Shown here in pieces: positions 18,074 through 27,816 of a DNA stretch of 64,000 nt. How positions within the stretch are numbered: the stretch's first letter is position 1; each line of letters starts with the position of its first letter. The DNA comes from Pseudomonadales bacterium. GTDB lineage: Bacteria; Pseudomonadota; Gammaproteobacteria; Pseudomonadales; JAHRWD01. The position numbers and the translations under genes were made by a program. The notes beneath the pieces were generated by a model. The model searched no databases. It worked only from the letters and a program-made list of their open reading frames with translations, and was not told the origin of the DNA. The DNA is taken from NCBI GenBank assembly GCA_029210125.1, contig JARGPR010000003.1:62001-126000 (forward strand). The letters run 5' to 3'.

Positions 18074-21000
18074 TTACCGTTCTCGATATTGCAGAACAAA
18101 ACTATAAATAACGGGTAGCACCAGCAAATTTAACAACATGACCGTTAACATTCCACCTAGCATTGGAGCGGCGATACGGTGCGTCACGTCGGATCCGGTT
18201 CCGCCACTGAGCATAATAGGAATCAACCCGGCCATGGTTGAAATTGCCGTCATAGCGATCGGGCGTACCCGCTTTGAGGTAGCAGACAAAACAGCCTGTT
18301 TGACTTCATAGAGGCTCAACTTTCGATCGGTTTGGGAGCGGCGTTCAGCTATTTCGTTGTTGATAAAACTCAGCACCAGCACACCAATTTCTGCAGCCAT
18401 TCCAGCCAACGCGATAAAGCCCACGGCTACTGCAACGGAGAGGTTGTAGTCATTGAGATAGATTAGCCAGATACCGCCTACCAAACCAAAGGGTATCGAT
18501 ATCATCACCACCAGCGGTTCGGTGATGTTTCGAAAATTAAAATAGAGCAGCAGGAATATCAACAACAGAGTCACGGGCACGACGACATTCAACCGTTCTG
18601 TCGCGCGCTCCATATATTCAAACTGGCCGGACCAGGTAATCGTGTAACCGGCGGGTACGTTGAGTTGCCGGTCGAGCAGTTGTTTTGCTTTGGCCACAAA
18701 ACCACCAATATCGGAACCGGCAATGTCGACATAAACCCAGGCGTTGGGCCGAGCGTTTTCACTTTTGATTACCGGAGGGCCGCGTTTGTAGTGGAGATCG
18801 GCGACCATGGTCAGCGGAATTTGCGCCCCGGTTGGGGTGGCAATCAGTACCCGTTTAAGCGCTTCCATATCACCGCGCAATGCCCGCGGGTAACGCAGGT
18901 TAACCGGGTAACGCTCAAGACCTTCCACCGTTTCGGTGATGTTCATGCCGCCAACTGCACTTTGCAATAGATCCTGTACTGCACCGACGGTCAGGCCATA
19001 ACGGGCAGCCCTATCGCGGTCGATATCAACATCAAGGTAGTAGCCGCCCACCGCCCGGTCACCAAAAGCAGAGGTGGTTTCGGGCAGTGTTTTGATGATC
19101 TGTTCAATCTCCTGCGCAACCGTTTGCAAGACATTTAGATCGGGCCCGGAAACCTTGATGCCGACGGGTGTTTTGATCCCGGTTGATAACATATCGATGC
19201 GGGTTTTGATCGGCATGGTCCAGGCGTTTGCAAGGCCGGGAAATTGTATGGCCTGATCCATCTCGGCCATCAATTCCCTGGTGGTTTTAGTGGGGTCGGG
19301 CCATTGCTCTTTGGGCTTTAACCGAACGGTGGTTTCGAGCATTGCCAAAGGTGCGGCATCGGTCGCGGTTTCGGCACGGCCAGCCTTACCAAATACCAGC
19401 GCTACTTCAGGGAAGCTGTATAGAATTTTATCGGTCTGTTGAAGCAACTCTCTGGCTTTGGTGATAGAAATACCGGGGAAGGTGGTAGGCATATATAGAA
19501 TGTCACCCTCATCCAACTGTGGCATAAACTCACTACCAAGTTTTGAATAGGGGTAATAGGTTACTGCCATCAAGCCTAGCGCCAATACCAGGGTATAGCC
19601 ACGCCATTTCATCGCAGCACCCAGCATTGGGCGGTGCAGAGCATGCAGCAAGCGATTTAAGGGGTTTTTATGCTCGGCGATAATTTTTCCGCGCAGAAAA
19701 TAGCCCATCATCACCGGCACCAGAGTGACCGCCAAAATGGCCGAGGCGGCCATGGCATAAGTAGCGGTAAAGGCCAGCGGACTGAACATCCGTCCCTCCT
19801 GGGCCTGCATGGTAAAAATCGGTAGAAACGATACCGTAATCACCATCAGTGAAAAAAACAGCGCCGGACCCACTTCACGACAGGATTCAGCGATGGTGCT
19901 CCAATGCTCTTCCCGGGTTAGATCACGCCCCTTCTGTTCGCGAACCCTGGCCAGCCAACTGTGGGCGTTTTCGACCATCACGATGGCACCATCCACCATT
20001 GCACCGATGGTGATCGCTATACCACCAAGGGACATAATATTTGCATTCAGCCCCTGAAAGCGCATCACGATAAAAGCCATTAATACGCCCAACGGCAAGG
20101 TGATGATGGCAACAAATGCGGAGCGTGCATGCAGCAAAAACAGAATCACCACCAGGCTGACGATAACCAGCTCCTGCAGCAGGGAGGTATTGAGACTTTT
20201 AACGGCTCGCTCGATCAGATCACCCCGGTCATAAACCGGGACAATCTCTACACCCTCTGGCAAACCGCTTTTAAGCTCGTCGAGTTTGGTGCGTACGGCC
20301 TCAATAGTAGCCAGGGCATTTTCACCAAAACGCATGATCACTACGCCACCGGCGACCTCCCCTTCACCATTTAGATCCACCAGCCCACGGCGTAATTCGG
20401 GGCCAATATGCACATGTGCGATATCTTTCAGGCGTATCGGGATACCATCGGCGTCAACGCTGACCGGTATGCTGTTGAGGTCATCAATCGATTTAATGTA
20501 ACCCAGACCGCGCACCATAAATTCAGTTTCGGCCATCTCAATCAGCCGGCCACCCACATCTCTGTTGGAGTTCTTGATCGCCTTTTTGATTTTATTCAGC
20601 GGTATGTTGTACCGAAGCAAGGCGTTGGGATCGACCTCGACCTGATACTGCTTCACATAACCACCCACCGAAGCGACCTCGGCAACGCCCTTCACGGTTT
20701 GCAGCGGATAACGCAGATACCAGTCCTGTATCGAGCGTAGTTGCGCCAGATCGTGTTGTCCGGTTTTATCCACCAATGCATATTCGTAGATCCAGCCAAC
20801 GCCGGTGGCATCGGGCCCTAGTGTTGGTGTCACTCCTGCGGGCAATCGACCACTGACATAATTTAGGGACTCCAGTACCCGGGACCTGGCCCAATACATA
20901 TCGGTACCATCTTCAAAAATCACGTACACAAAGGAGATACCAAAGAAGGAGTAACCCCGTACAACTTTGGTTTTAGGAACCGCCAACATCGATGTAGTTA

Positions 21001-21205
21001 AGGGATAGGTCACCTGATCCTCTACCACCTGGGGCGATTGACCGGGATACTTGGTGAACACAATAACCTGCACATCAGAAAGATCTGGAATCGCGTCCAG
21101 TGGTGCATTTTTGTAGGCGAAAAACCCCACCAACGCGATGATCAACGCAGCCATCAACACCATAAAACGGTCCCGCAAAGAAACACGGATAATGGCATCA
21201 ATCAT
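18074..21205 (-). CDS. cusA: Heavy-metal efflux RND pump, CusA-type inner-membrane transporter
   Basis: A 1043-residue RND transporter with twelve membrane helices and two large periplasmic loops. Family marks include DLSDVQVIVFTKYPGQSP, GVGWIYEYALVD, GGIAITIGAMVDGAIVMVEN (proton relay helix) and IDMLSTGIKTPVGIKVSG. Met residues in APLAMLETT and IDMLSTGIK lie in the stretches that bind Cu(I)/Ag(I) in CusA, pointing to monovalent copper/silver export rather than Co/Zn/Cd. It starts within the last 8 bp of the adaptor gene, so the two are translationally coupled, and it is the last gene of the operon. Confidence 0.92.
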   Translation of the reverse strand: MIDAIIRVSLRDRFMVLMAALIIALVGFFAYKNAPLDAIPDLSDVQVIVFTKYPGQSPQVVEDQVTYPLTTSMLAVPKTKVVRGYSFFGISFVYVIFEDGTDMYWARSRVLESLNYVSGRLPAGVTPTLGPDATGVGWIYEYALVDKTGQHDLAQLRSIQDWYLRYPLQTVKGVAEVASVGGYVKQYQVEVDPNALLRYNIPLNKIKKAIKNSNRDVGGRLIEMAETEFMVRGLGYIKSIDDLNSIPVSVDADGIPIRLKDIAHVHIGPELRRGLVDLNGEGEVAGGVVIMRFGENALATIEAVRTKLDELKSGLPEGVEIVPVYDRGDLIERAVKSLNTSLLQELVIVSLVVILFLLHARSAFVAIITLPLGVLMAFIVMRFQGLNANIMSLGGIAITIGAMVDGAIVMVENAHSWLARVREQKGRDLTREEHWSTIAESCREVGPALFFSLMVITVSFLPIFTMQAQEGRMFSPLAFTATYAMAASAILAVTLVPVMMGYFLRGKIIAEHKNPLNRLLHALHRPMLGAAMKWRGYTLVLALGLMAVTYYPYSKLGSEFMPQLDEGDILYMPTTFPGISITKARELLQQTDKILYSFPEVALVFGKAGRAETATDAAPLAMLETTVRLKPKEQWPDPTKTTRELMAEMDQAIQFPGLANAWTMPIKTRIDMLSTGIKTPVGIKVSGPDLNVLQTVAQEIEQIIKTLPETTSAFGDRAVGGYYLDVDIDRDRAARYGLTVGAVQDLLQSAVGGMNITETVEGLERYPVNLRYPRALRGDMEALKRVLIATPTGAQIPLTMVADLHYKRGPPVIKSENARPNAWVYVDIAGSDIGGFVAKAKQLLDRQLNVPAGYTITWSGQFEYMERATERLNVVVPVTLLLIFLLLYFNFRNITEPLVVMISIPFGLVGGIWLIYLNDYNLSVAVAVGFIALAGMAAEIGVLVLSFINNEIAERRSQTDRKLSLYEVKQAVLSATSKRVRPIAMTAISTMAGLIPIMLSGGTGSDVTHRIAAPMLGGMLTVMLLNLLVLPVIYSFVLQYRER

Positions 21206-22511
21206 GGTGCTGCCCCCCCTGCTCTGCGTCCGCAGATGGGTTTTCCTGCTGCTTTAACAACTCCATCATTTTAGACGCGGATTCACGCAATTTGGATTCA
21301 GAATCCACCAGAAATTGTGCCGACACCACTACTTCATCGCCAGCCTGAACGCCCTCCAGCACCGCAACTCTGCCGCCGGATTCAAGCCCCAGCTTTACTA
21401 TTCTGGGTTCGAACTTTCCCGGACTTCGCACAATAAATACCTGGGTGTGGCTGCCGGAACGGATGACTGCTTCCGCTGGAATCACCACGCTGTTGTTCAA
21501 CCTGCCGGATTGGATACTGACCTCTGCAAACATATCTGGTCGTAATAACCGTTCACGGTTATCAAACACCAAACGTACTTTGGTGGTACGGGTTTTTGAC
21601 TCAGCATAGGGGTAGATATAAGCAAGAGAACCCTTGAAAGTTTTGCCCGGTACCGAGGCCAATGTCATCTCAACCTCATCACCGAGTTTTACCCAAGGTA
21701 GTTCATATTCATACACATCGGCGTAAACCCATACCTGATCCAGGTTTACCATCATGTAGAGTTCGGTTTTGGGTGTTACAAACTGCCCCTGACGTGAGCC
21801 GATACGGATCACCGTGCCCGCCATTGGTGAATGTATATGCAGCTGTTTTTTTATTTTTCGCGTTTTTTCCAGCTCCTCGATTTGATGCTCCGGCACATCT
21901 AACAGTGATAACCGCTCGCGGGAACTGTTGACTAAATCCTGTGCACCCTGCCTGATTTCATCAAAGGGGCTTCCCTTAAGAACCTCGAGATTATTCAGCG
22001 CCAGCAGATATTCCTGCTGCGTAGACACCAGTTTAGGAGAATAGATACTGAGCAACATATCGTCTTGTGCGACATCTTGGCCGGTTTTATTGATCCACAT
22101 CTCCTCAATCCAGCCCTCAATTTTAGGGTGCAAACGCGCCATACGCTCCTCATCAAAACCAACCCGTCCCAGGGCACGAATCGTTCTACTTATCGATGTT
22201 TTTTCAGCGATTGCGGTACGCACACCCATATTTTGCACCACCACCGGATCAATTTTTACGGTACCCGCCACTTCGCTTTTTTGATCATCCGCGTACACCG
22301 GCAGGTAATCCATACCCATATAATCCTGCGCCGGCACCGGCGAGGTAATTTCCGGATTCATCGGGTTGCGATAGAACAATGGCTGCGGCTGTGCTTGCTC
22401 TAGCTTAGCCGTTTCAGGTTCGCCAGGTTTCTTAGTGCTAGAGAGCCAATAACCTGTGCCAATACCAATGACCAACATCAATACTGCAATCAAGAAAGTA
22501 ATTTTATTCAT
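21198..22511 (-). CDS. cusB: RND efflux periplasmic adaptor, CusB-type
   Basis: A 437-residue membrane-fusion protein with an N-terminal membrane anchor and barrel-sandwich/beta-barrel domains (HSPMAGTVIRIGSRQGQFV, DQVWVYADVYEYELPWV, VVIPAEAVIRSG). Near the N-terminus NPM51 and DYM65GM67 repeat the spacing of the three Met residues by which E. coli CusB binds Cu(I). I chose ATG 22511, which has a GAGGAAA ribosome-binding site and overlaps the upstream stop by 8 bp; a start at 22541 is also in frame. It links CusA to the outer-membrane channel. Confidence 0.92.
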   Translation of the reverse strand: MNKITFLIAVLMLVIGIGTGYWLSSTKKPGEPETAKLEQAQPQPLFYRNPMNPEITSPVPAQDYMGMDYLPVYADDQKSEVAGTVKIDPVVVQNMGVRTAIAEKTSISRTIRALGRVGFDEERMARLHPKIEGWIEEMWINKTGQDVAQDDMLLSIYSPKLVSTQQEYLLALNNLEVLKGSPFDEIRQGAQDLVNSSRERLSLLDVPEHQIEELEKTRKIKKQLHIHSPMAGTVIRIGSRQGQFVTPKTELYMMVNLDQVWVYADVYEYELPWVKLGDEVEMTLASVPGKTFKGSLAYIYPYAESKTRTTKVRLVFDNRERLLRPDMFAEVSIQSGRLNNSVVIPAEAVIRSGSHTQVFIVRSPGKFEPRIVKLGLESGGRVAVLEGVQAGDEVVVSAQFLVDSESKLRESASKMMELLKQQENPSADAEQGGQHHD

Positions 22512-23817
22512 AGATAGTTTCCTCACCGACCGCAGCTTCAAGTTGCGCTAATGCCAACCTGGAATCGCTCAACGCTTTCCAGTATCGAAGTTCATAGTCA
22601 AATAGCGTGATCTGGCTGCGCACCAGATTCAGAAAATCAACTTCACTGACCTGATAACCCGCCAACATCGATGCCACCGTTTGTCGAGCCTGGGGTAAAA
22701 TGCCACTACCAAATAACAGGAACTGCTGCCGTGCGCGTTGGTAATCAGTAATCGCCGAAGCGATCGATGCCATTGTCGATGCGGTTTCATCGCGTGAAAT
22801 ATGGCGCTTTTCGGCCAGCTCCAGACTTTTTTGAGAAACCGCCTTCGACTGTTTTACACCTGCATACAACGGTATCTTTACGCCAACCATTACCGAAATA
22901 AAATCCGATCGACCATCGCTGCGATCTCCATAATTCATCGCTACTTTAAAATCGGGATATCGATCACGCTGCGCTAAATCGAGACGGGATTGCGCTGCAC
23001 TCACTTTGGTTTCCATCTGTTTTAAACGTGGCCGGACTGATGCAGCCTTAAGATAGAGTTCATTCTCACTGACAAGGTCCGGCATCCGTTTCGATATTTG
23101 ATCTGACAGAAGCAGTTCGTCACCAGCGGGGCGATCCATAAGCAGATTAAGTTGAATAGCCTGATTACGTCGCAGCGCCTTAAGCTGTATTTTTCTATCG
23201 ATCAACTTCGACAACTCAAGCTGCGACAACAGTAAATCTTGCTGAAGACCTTTACCGGTTTCGTACTTGATTTTTGCGACACTAATAAATTGTCGTAATA
23301 GCATCTGGCTATGTTCGACTGTTTCCAAAGCACGATCCAGGTAATAAAGCTGCCACCATTTTGTTTTTACATTTTTTTTCAACTGTAGCCTGCCCTCTTC
23401 CATAGTATGAGCTGCGACTTGAGCATCATATTCGGCGGCCTGTTGCTTCAAGCCCAGCTTGCCTGGAAAAGGAAACATTTGGCTAATACCAATCTGAACC
23501 TGTGTCATAGGCTCCTGACCTCTACTGAACGTGTCGGCTGGAAAATTCATCCCGTTAAAGTGGATCATCGGGTCCGGCAAGCTGCCGGCCTGCGATGGAG
23601 AAAATGCCAGCGCTTCGAATCTTGCCCGCATGGCAGCAAGATTCGGATTGTCCTCAGTCGCTAATTTAACCGCCTGGGTGATGGTCAAACCAGTGCTGGT
23701 AGCACCCCCGTATGAATAGGGCACGCTGGTCACTATACACATACAAAGAAACAGCAGCTTGTCGACAAGCCTGTGATTAAAAAACAGTAGCTTCAGCCGT
23801 TGTACAACAAATTTCAT
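22504..23817 (-). CDS. cusC: TolC-family outer-membrane channel of the copper efflux system (CusC-like)
   Basis: A 437-residue TolC-like protein with a signal peptide (around residues 18-37) and the outer-membrane efflux repeats: LTITQAVKLATEDNPNLAAM and ARQTVASMLAGYQVSEVDFL. MTQVQIGISQMFPFPGKLG is typical of channels paired with metal RND pumps. It is the first of three overlapping genes cusC-cusB-cusA and would form the exit duct. A short spacer of about 160 bases separates it from the small Cys-rich protein gene upstream. Confidence 0.88.
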   Translation of the reverse strand: MKFVVQRLKLLFFNHRLVDKLLFLCMCIVTSVPYSYGGATSTGLTITQAVKLATEDNPNLAAMRARFEALAFSPSQAGSLPDPMIHFNGMNFPADTFSRGQEPMTQVQIGISQMFPFPGKLGLKQQAAEYDAQVAAHTMEEGRLQLKKNVKTKWWQLYYLDRALETVEHSQMLLRQFISVAKIKYETGKGLQQDLLLSQLELSKLIDRKIQLKALRRNQAIQLNLLMDRPAGDELLLSDQISKRMPDLVSENELYLKAASVRPRLKQMETKVSAAQSRLDLAQRDRYPDFKVAMNYGDRSDGRSDFISVMVGVKIPLYAGVKQSKAVSQKSLELAEKRHISRDETASTMASIASAITDYQRARQQFLLFGSGILPQARQTVASMLAGYQVSEVDFLNLVRSQITLFDYELRYWKALSDSRLALAQLEAAVGEETIYE

Positions 23818-23979
23818 GATCGATCCCGGAGATAATTCTGTTTCGGATACAGCGCGAGAAACGCCTATCCACGCTGTTCAAAAACCCTTGTTTAGGCGCA
23901 AGGTTAAGGGCATATTTTGAAACGGTACGCTCGGTTCAGTCGCCCTCAAGGGCCAACTTCCGGACGTAGCTATCCTGTA

Positions 23980-24342
23980 TCAGTGGATAATGGGGGGACG
24001 AAAAAGAGAGACTGTTTGTGAGTCAGTCAGCAGGGCAAGGTAGGCCGTTTCCATAGCTGGAAACAGAGAGGAACTAAGAGGGTAATCAGCCGGGATCAAA
24101 GCGCTAAAGCAACTGCCCATATCGCAATCGGTCATACAGCAATTTGGCTTGTTTTGGGAGTATTCGGTTTGTTGATAATTATTGTTGCTGGGGTGATGTT
24201 GAAAACTTTTATCTGAAGCTTGCGCTGATTCTACCGAATGACAGGGCACTGTAACCGAAGCAAAAACCTGAGTCGACAAACCCTGCGCTACTAAACAGAG
24301 CAGCAAAAACTGGAGAATAGTTTTTCTAACGGCAGTGGTCAT
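23980..24342 (-). CDS. Small exported Cys/Met-rich protein at the head of the copper efflux operon
   Basis: A 120-residue protein with a signal peptide (about 1-29, FLLLCLVAQGLSTQVFA) and a mature part carrying C68-C69-M70, C73, M75 and C78 in CCMTDCDMGSC, plus Cys34-His35 and a His-His pair at 49-50. This is a plausible Cu(I)-binding cluster. I do not recognise a named family; small proteins of this sort commonly lead cus operons in marine gammaproteobacteria. Position 160 bases before cusC on the same strand supports a periplasmic copper-handling or sensing role, which is inference. Confidence 0.7.
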   Translation of the reverse strand: MTTAVRKTILQFLLLCLVAQGLSTQVFASVTVPCHSVESAQASDKSFQHHPSNNNYQQTEYSQNKPNCCMTDCDMGSCFSALIPADYPLSSSLFPAMETAYLALLTDSQTVSLFRPPIIH

Positions 24343-24509
24343 AGAGTTAGAGCAAGAGCCTAAAATAGTGCCTGTCGGTTAGGGAGATCAGACGTTAGTA
24401 GATCCACAATAGTTCATTCTTGGTTATTTGTCTAAGAATGCATAGCCTGCTCGTTGATACGCGGCGCCCATCTCAGGGGTCATGATTCACAGTTTCGACC
24501 ATCCAAACA
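24343..24509. other. Upstream region of the copper operon
   Basis: The promoter of the copper operon should lie here. No CueR-type dyad or CusR box could be recognised with confidence, and no small gene is visible. Confidence 0.35.
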
Positions 24510-24553
24510 AAAAGGGACAGGCCATAGTTATCTGCCATGGACCTATCCCTTTT
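24510..24553. terminator. Strong, probably bidirectional terminator behind the nitrate porin gene
   Basis: An inverted repeat (AAAAGGGACAGG and CCTATCCCTTTT, with CCAT/ATGG inside) is flanked by A-rich sequence on the left and T-rich sequence on the right. On the minus strand the hairpin is followed by TTTTTGTTT, so it should end the nitrate operon 44 bases after the last stop codon. Confidence 0.75.
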
Positions 24554-24596
24554 CTTTACAATCTTTTTACAATTTTATTCTAGCGATTTAGTTCAA

Positions 24597-25799
24597 CTAA
24601 AATGAGGCTCCAAGCCATACCCACAGCTTATCGGTATCGACCTTGCCGGCTGCAGCATCACCGGCCGAATAGGCTGCATACTTAACACCGCCAGTATAGT
24701 TTTTACCGAATTTGCGGCTGTACAGCAGGTTGATTTCACTACCAAGGTCGTCGATTGTGGCGGTCGATTCGTCCGCAGAAAAGTCGTGATAGATCGCAGC
24801 CCACTTGCCGCCACCTGCTTTACCAGCGACGGATAGATAGATATCCACCAGGCCCTGGGCGGGGGTGCCCAAAAACTGGTCGGACCAACCGTTAAATTTA
24901 TGCCCGGTCGCTAATGGTGTCGAAAACCCATAGGCCCCGCTATCGGATCCGAGGGATTCGTATCCCAGTTTGGCGGTGATGCCGCTAATTACAGCGCCGG
25001 CCTCAAACATGATGTAAACCGCGTCTTTTTCGGTAGCGCCTACTTCTGAAGTTTGACTAGCAAGCTCAGCAGCATAAAGCACTTTTGCACTATCCAATTT
25101 GGTCGCACCTTTAATCGATACACCGTAGGTGTCCAACGCGTTGCTCACACCATCTTCATTTTCCAACAGATAGGCGTAGGCACCCAGTTTGCCAAACCCG
25201 GTTTTATAGCTTGCGTTAAATAGATGGTCAGCGGAATCCACATCAGCGGCCTCAGCAAAAATTCGGTTACGCTGATCGATAAACCCATAGGTGAATTTCA
25301 AGTCTTTGACTGGAGAGAATGCCACGGTTAAACCATCAAAGGTTTGCCGATCTTGCCGCCAGCCGACGTGACCAATAAACCGATGTCCGTCCATTGTAAT
25401 GACCTGACGACCTATCTTCGCTTTCACCTTATCGACTTTATATTGTAAAAAGGCTTGATCCACTTCGGTAGTTTCTGGATCACCAATCACGGAATATTGA
25501 CCACCCTTGTACCCAGTCGGACCAACGGTGTAATCACCTTCTCCCAGTACAATCCTAGAATCTTCGAACTCCAACATTGCAGAAAAACCCTTGTAGCTAC
25601 CGGTGGTATAACCCAATCGAGAACGCAGCGTTAATGCACTAGCATCTTTGGCGGCGTTAGTTTGCTCGACCGTCTCGTAACGCAGGTTAAAATTACCGCT
25701 GACTTTTCCGCTTTCCAACGCGCCTGTAATACTATCGGCAGCGATAGCGCTCTGGCAGAGAAGGGCGGTTGTCGCCAAAGTTAATGGAATTTTTTTCAT
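24597..25799 (-). CDS. Outer-membrane porin of the nitrate uptake operon
   Basis: A 400-residue protein with a signal peptide cut after AIAADS, beta-strand pattern throughout (SGNFNLRYETVEQT, FLQYKVDKVKAKIGRQVI, DGLTVAFSPVKDLKFTYGFID) and a C-terminal strand ending LWVWLGASF with terminal Phe. It resembles porins of the alginate-export type. It is the last gene behind nrtA, nrtB and nrtD with only 26 bp to nrtD, so it probably admits nitrate or nitrite through the outer membrane. A terminator follows. Confidence 0.82.
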   Translation of the reverse strand: MKKIPLTLATTALLCQSAIAADSITGALESGKVSGNFNLRYETVEQTNAAKDASALTLRSRLGYTTGSYKGFSAMLEFEDSRIVLGEGDYTVGPTGYKGGQYSVIGDPETTEVDQAFLQYKVDKVKAKIGRQVITMDGHRFIGHVGWRQDRQTFDGLTVAFSPVKDLKFTYGFIDQRNRIFAEAADVDSADHLFNASYKTGFGKLGAYAYLLENEDGVSNALDTYGVSIKGATKLDSAKVLYAAELASQTSEVGATEKDAVYIMFEAGAVISGITAKLGYESLGSDSGAYGFSTPLATGHKFNGWSDQFLGTPAQGLVDIYLSVAGKAGGGKWAAIYHDFSADESTATIDDLGSEINLLYSRKFGKNYTGGVKYAAYSAGDAAAGKVDTDKLWVWLGASF

Positions 25800-25825
25800 A
25801 CTACTCTCCTAGTGATTAAATCGCG

Positions 25826-26677
25826 TTACGCTACGCGTTTTTTCGTTTGATTGGATTCAGTTTTTTTGTGGCTTTTTTTTGAACCCAGGTTTTCTACTTT
25901 ACGCTGTTTCTCATACAGAAACTTAAGAACCTCAGAGCGCAGATGGGTGTACTCTGGATCCTCTGAAAGTTCAAGTCGGTCCCTTGGTCGCTCCAGGTTA
26001 ATATCGAGAATTTCGCCTATTGTTGCTGCCGGGCCATTGGTCATCATCACAATTCGATCCGAAAGTAAAACCGCTTCGTCAACATCATGGGTGATCATGA
26101 TCACGGTATTATTCAACTCAGCTTGAATTTCCATAAGCGAGTCCTGCATGTGGGCACGGGTCAGTGCATCCAGTGCGCCAAAGGGCTCATCCATCAATAA
26201 AATATCCGGTTCCATTGCCAAAGCACGCGCAATACCAACACGTTGCTTCATACCACCGGATATTTCATTTGGGCGCTTGTTCATTGCGTGATCCATATGC
26301 ACTAACTGTAAATTGTGTTCAACCCATTCCTTAATTTCACTCTTGCTCTTTGATTTTCCAAACACTTGCTTAACAGCAAGCTCGACATTTTGATATGCAC
26401 TTAACCATGGAAGCAACGAATGATTCTGGAAAACTACCGCACGCTCCGGACCAGGCTCTCTCACTTCTTTGCCATGCAAAGCGACACCACCCGTGGTGGC
26501 CTGATAAAGGCCCGCAACCACATTTAGAACGGTAGATTTCCCACATCCTGAATGACCAATAAGCGATACGAACTCGCCCTTTTTAACTTTTAGCTCAACA
26601 TCCTTTAGCGCGGTAAAAGGCCCATCGGGAGTTGGGAAAACCATATCAATACGACTGATATCTAGAATAGTACTCAT
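25826..26677 (-). CDS. nrtD: Nitrate ABC transporter ATP-binding protein
   Basis: A 283-residue ATPase of the nitrate/sulfonate/taurine importer group. Walker A is GHSGCGKST near residue 42, the signature is ISGGMKQRVGIARALA, Walker B is ILLMDEPFGALD and the switch His is in IMITHDVDEA. It has no fused substrate-binding domain, so it corresponds to NrtD rather than the fused NrtC. The tail is basic (KKSHKKTESNQTKKRVA). It lies 60 bp behind the permease gene. Confidence 0.88.
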   Translation of the reverse strand: MSTILDISRIDMVFPTPDGPFTALKDVELKVKKGEFVSLIGHSGCGKSTVLNVVAGLYQATTGGVALHGKEVREPGPERAVVFQNHSLLPWLSAYQNVELAVKQVFGKSKSKSEIKEWVEHNLQLVHMDHAMNKRPNEISGGMKQRVGIARALAMEPDILLMDEPFGALDALTRAHMQDSLMEIQAELNNTVIMITHDVDEAVLLSDRIVMMTNGPAATIGEILDINLERPRDRLELSEDPEYTHLRSEVLKFLYEKQRKVENLGSKKSHKKTESNQTKKRVA

Positions 26678-26737
26678 CTAATTTTCTCTACATATTTTGG
26701 TAAATATTTTTGAACCGTTTTTGGTTACTGCGGCCGT

Positions 26738-27736
26738 TTAGTGTGTCGCGCTGGCCTTATCCCAGGATACCCACCGCTGTAGCTGAAGCATGCTTCTATC
26801 CAGAAAAAAACCAATAATTCCAATAACTACAACTGCGGTCATGATTCGGGCCAAGGAATCCGAGCTACCGTTTTGAAATTCGTCCCAGACGAATTTTCCA
26901 AGACCAGGATTTTGAGCAAGCATTTCGGCAGCGATCAATACCATCCAGGCAACACCCAGTGATAAACGCATTCCTGTAAAAATCAACGGAACAGATGAGG
27001 GTAAAACGATTTTTTTAACATGCGTTAGCGGCTTCAAACACAATACGCGACTGACGTTAACAAGATCCTCTGGGATAGAGGCAACACCAACCGAGGTGTT
27101 GATTAACATCGGCCAAAGGCAGCAGAGTGTTACGGTAATCATAGAATTCAAAAAAGATTTCGCCACCATCGGATCGGGGCTTACATAGACGGCGCTGACC
27201 ACCATAGTGACCAGTGGTAGCCACGCAAGTGGCGATACCGGTTTAAACACCTGAATAATAGGGTTCACCGCGGACCTCAATGCTTTATTGAGTCCTATCG
27301 CTATTCCAAGCGGTATAGCGATGATCGCTGCAACGAGAAATCCACTCATCACGGTGATTAAACTGGTAACGATTTGATCCAGAAATGTTTCTTTTCCCGT
27401 ATAGGCGCGGATTTTTGGTGTATAAGTTGGGTCTTGCTCAACTCTAGCGGCATTCCGTTTGTCCTGACGCTTATAGAACTGTTCAGCTTTTTCACGTTCG
27501 GCATTGTGCTCATCATAGAGTGTTCCAAATTGGTGCCATACTGCACCAGGTCCCGGAAATTTTCCCAGCGAGGTATCAATACTTTGCGCAGCAACGGCCC
27601 AAAAAAACAGGAAGATGACAATTCCAATAAAGGGCGGTAATACAAATTTTAGAAACGGCGTTAGTTTGGCTCTTAGTTGTTCTCTCATCGCTGACACTAC
27701 ACCTCGCCCATTTTTTTCTGCTACTGCGGTAGTCAT
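26738..27736 (-). CDS. nrtB: Nitrate ABC transporter permease
   Basis: A 332-residue inner-membrane protein with about six helices and the binding-protein-dependent permease loop (LGVAWMVLIAAEMLAQNPGLG). A charged insert near residues 75-115, between the first helix and the core, is common in proteobacterial NrtB. It forms the membrane channel of the nitrate importer together with NrtA and NrtD. Confidence 0.88.
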   Translation of the reverse strand: MTTAVAEKNGRGVVSAMREQLRAKLTPFLKFVLPPFIGIVIFLFFWAVAAQSIDTSLGKFPGPGAVWHQFGTLYDEHNAEREKAEQFYKRQDKRNAARVEQDPTYTPKIRAYTGKETFLDQIVTSLITVMSGFLVAAIIAIPLGIAIGLNKALRSAVNPIIQVFKPVSPLAWLPLVTMVVSAVYVSPDPMVAKSFLNSMITVTLCCLWPMLINTSVGVASIPEDLVNVSRVLCLKPLTHVKKIVLPSSVPLIFTGMRLSLGVAWMVLIAAEMLAQNPGLGKFVWDEFQNGSSDSLARIMTAVVVIGIIGFFLDRSMLQLQRWVSWDKASATH

Positions 27737-27767
27737 GAAATCTCCGGTTGTTTTGAATTATGGATTA

Positions 27768-27792
27768 GGCTGCCGGTTTAATACCGGCAGCC
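27768..27792 (-). other. Intercistronic hairpin between nrtA and nrtB
   Basis: A perfect 10-bp stem (GGCTGCCGGT and ACCGGCAGCC) with a 5-base loop sits in the 80-base gap after nrtA. No T tract follows on the minus strand, so it is more likely to protect the nrtA message from 3' decay and raise binding protein over permease than to end transcription. Confidence 0.6.
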
Positions 27793-27816
27793 CACCAATC
27801 TAAATAGTATGTCGGG

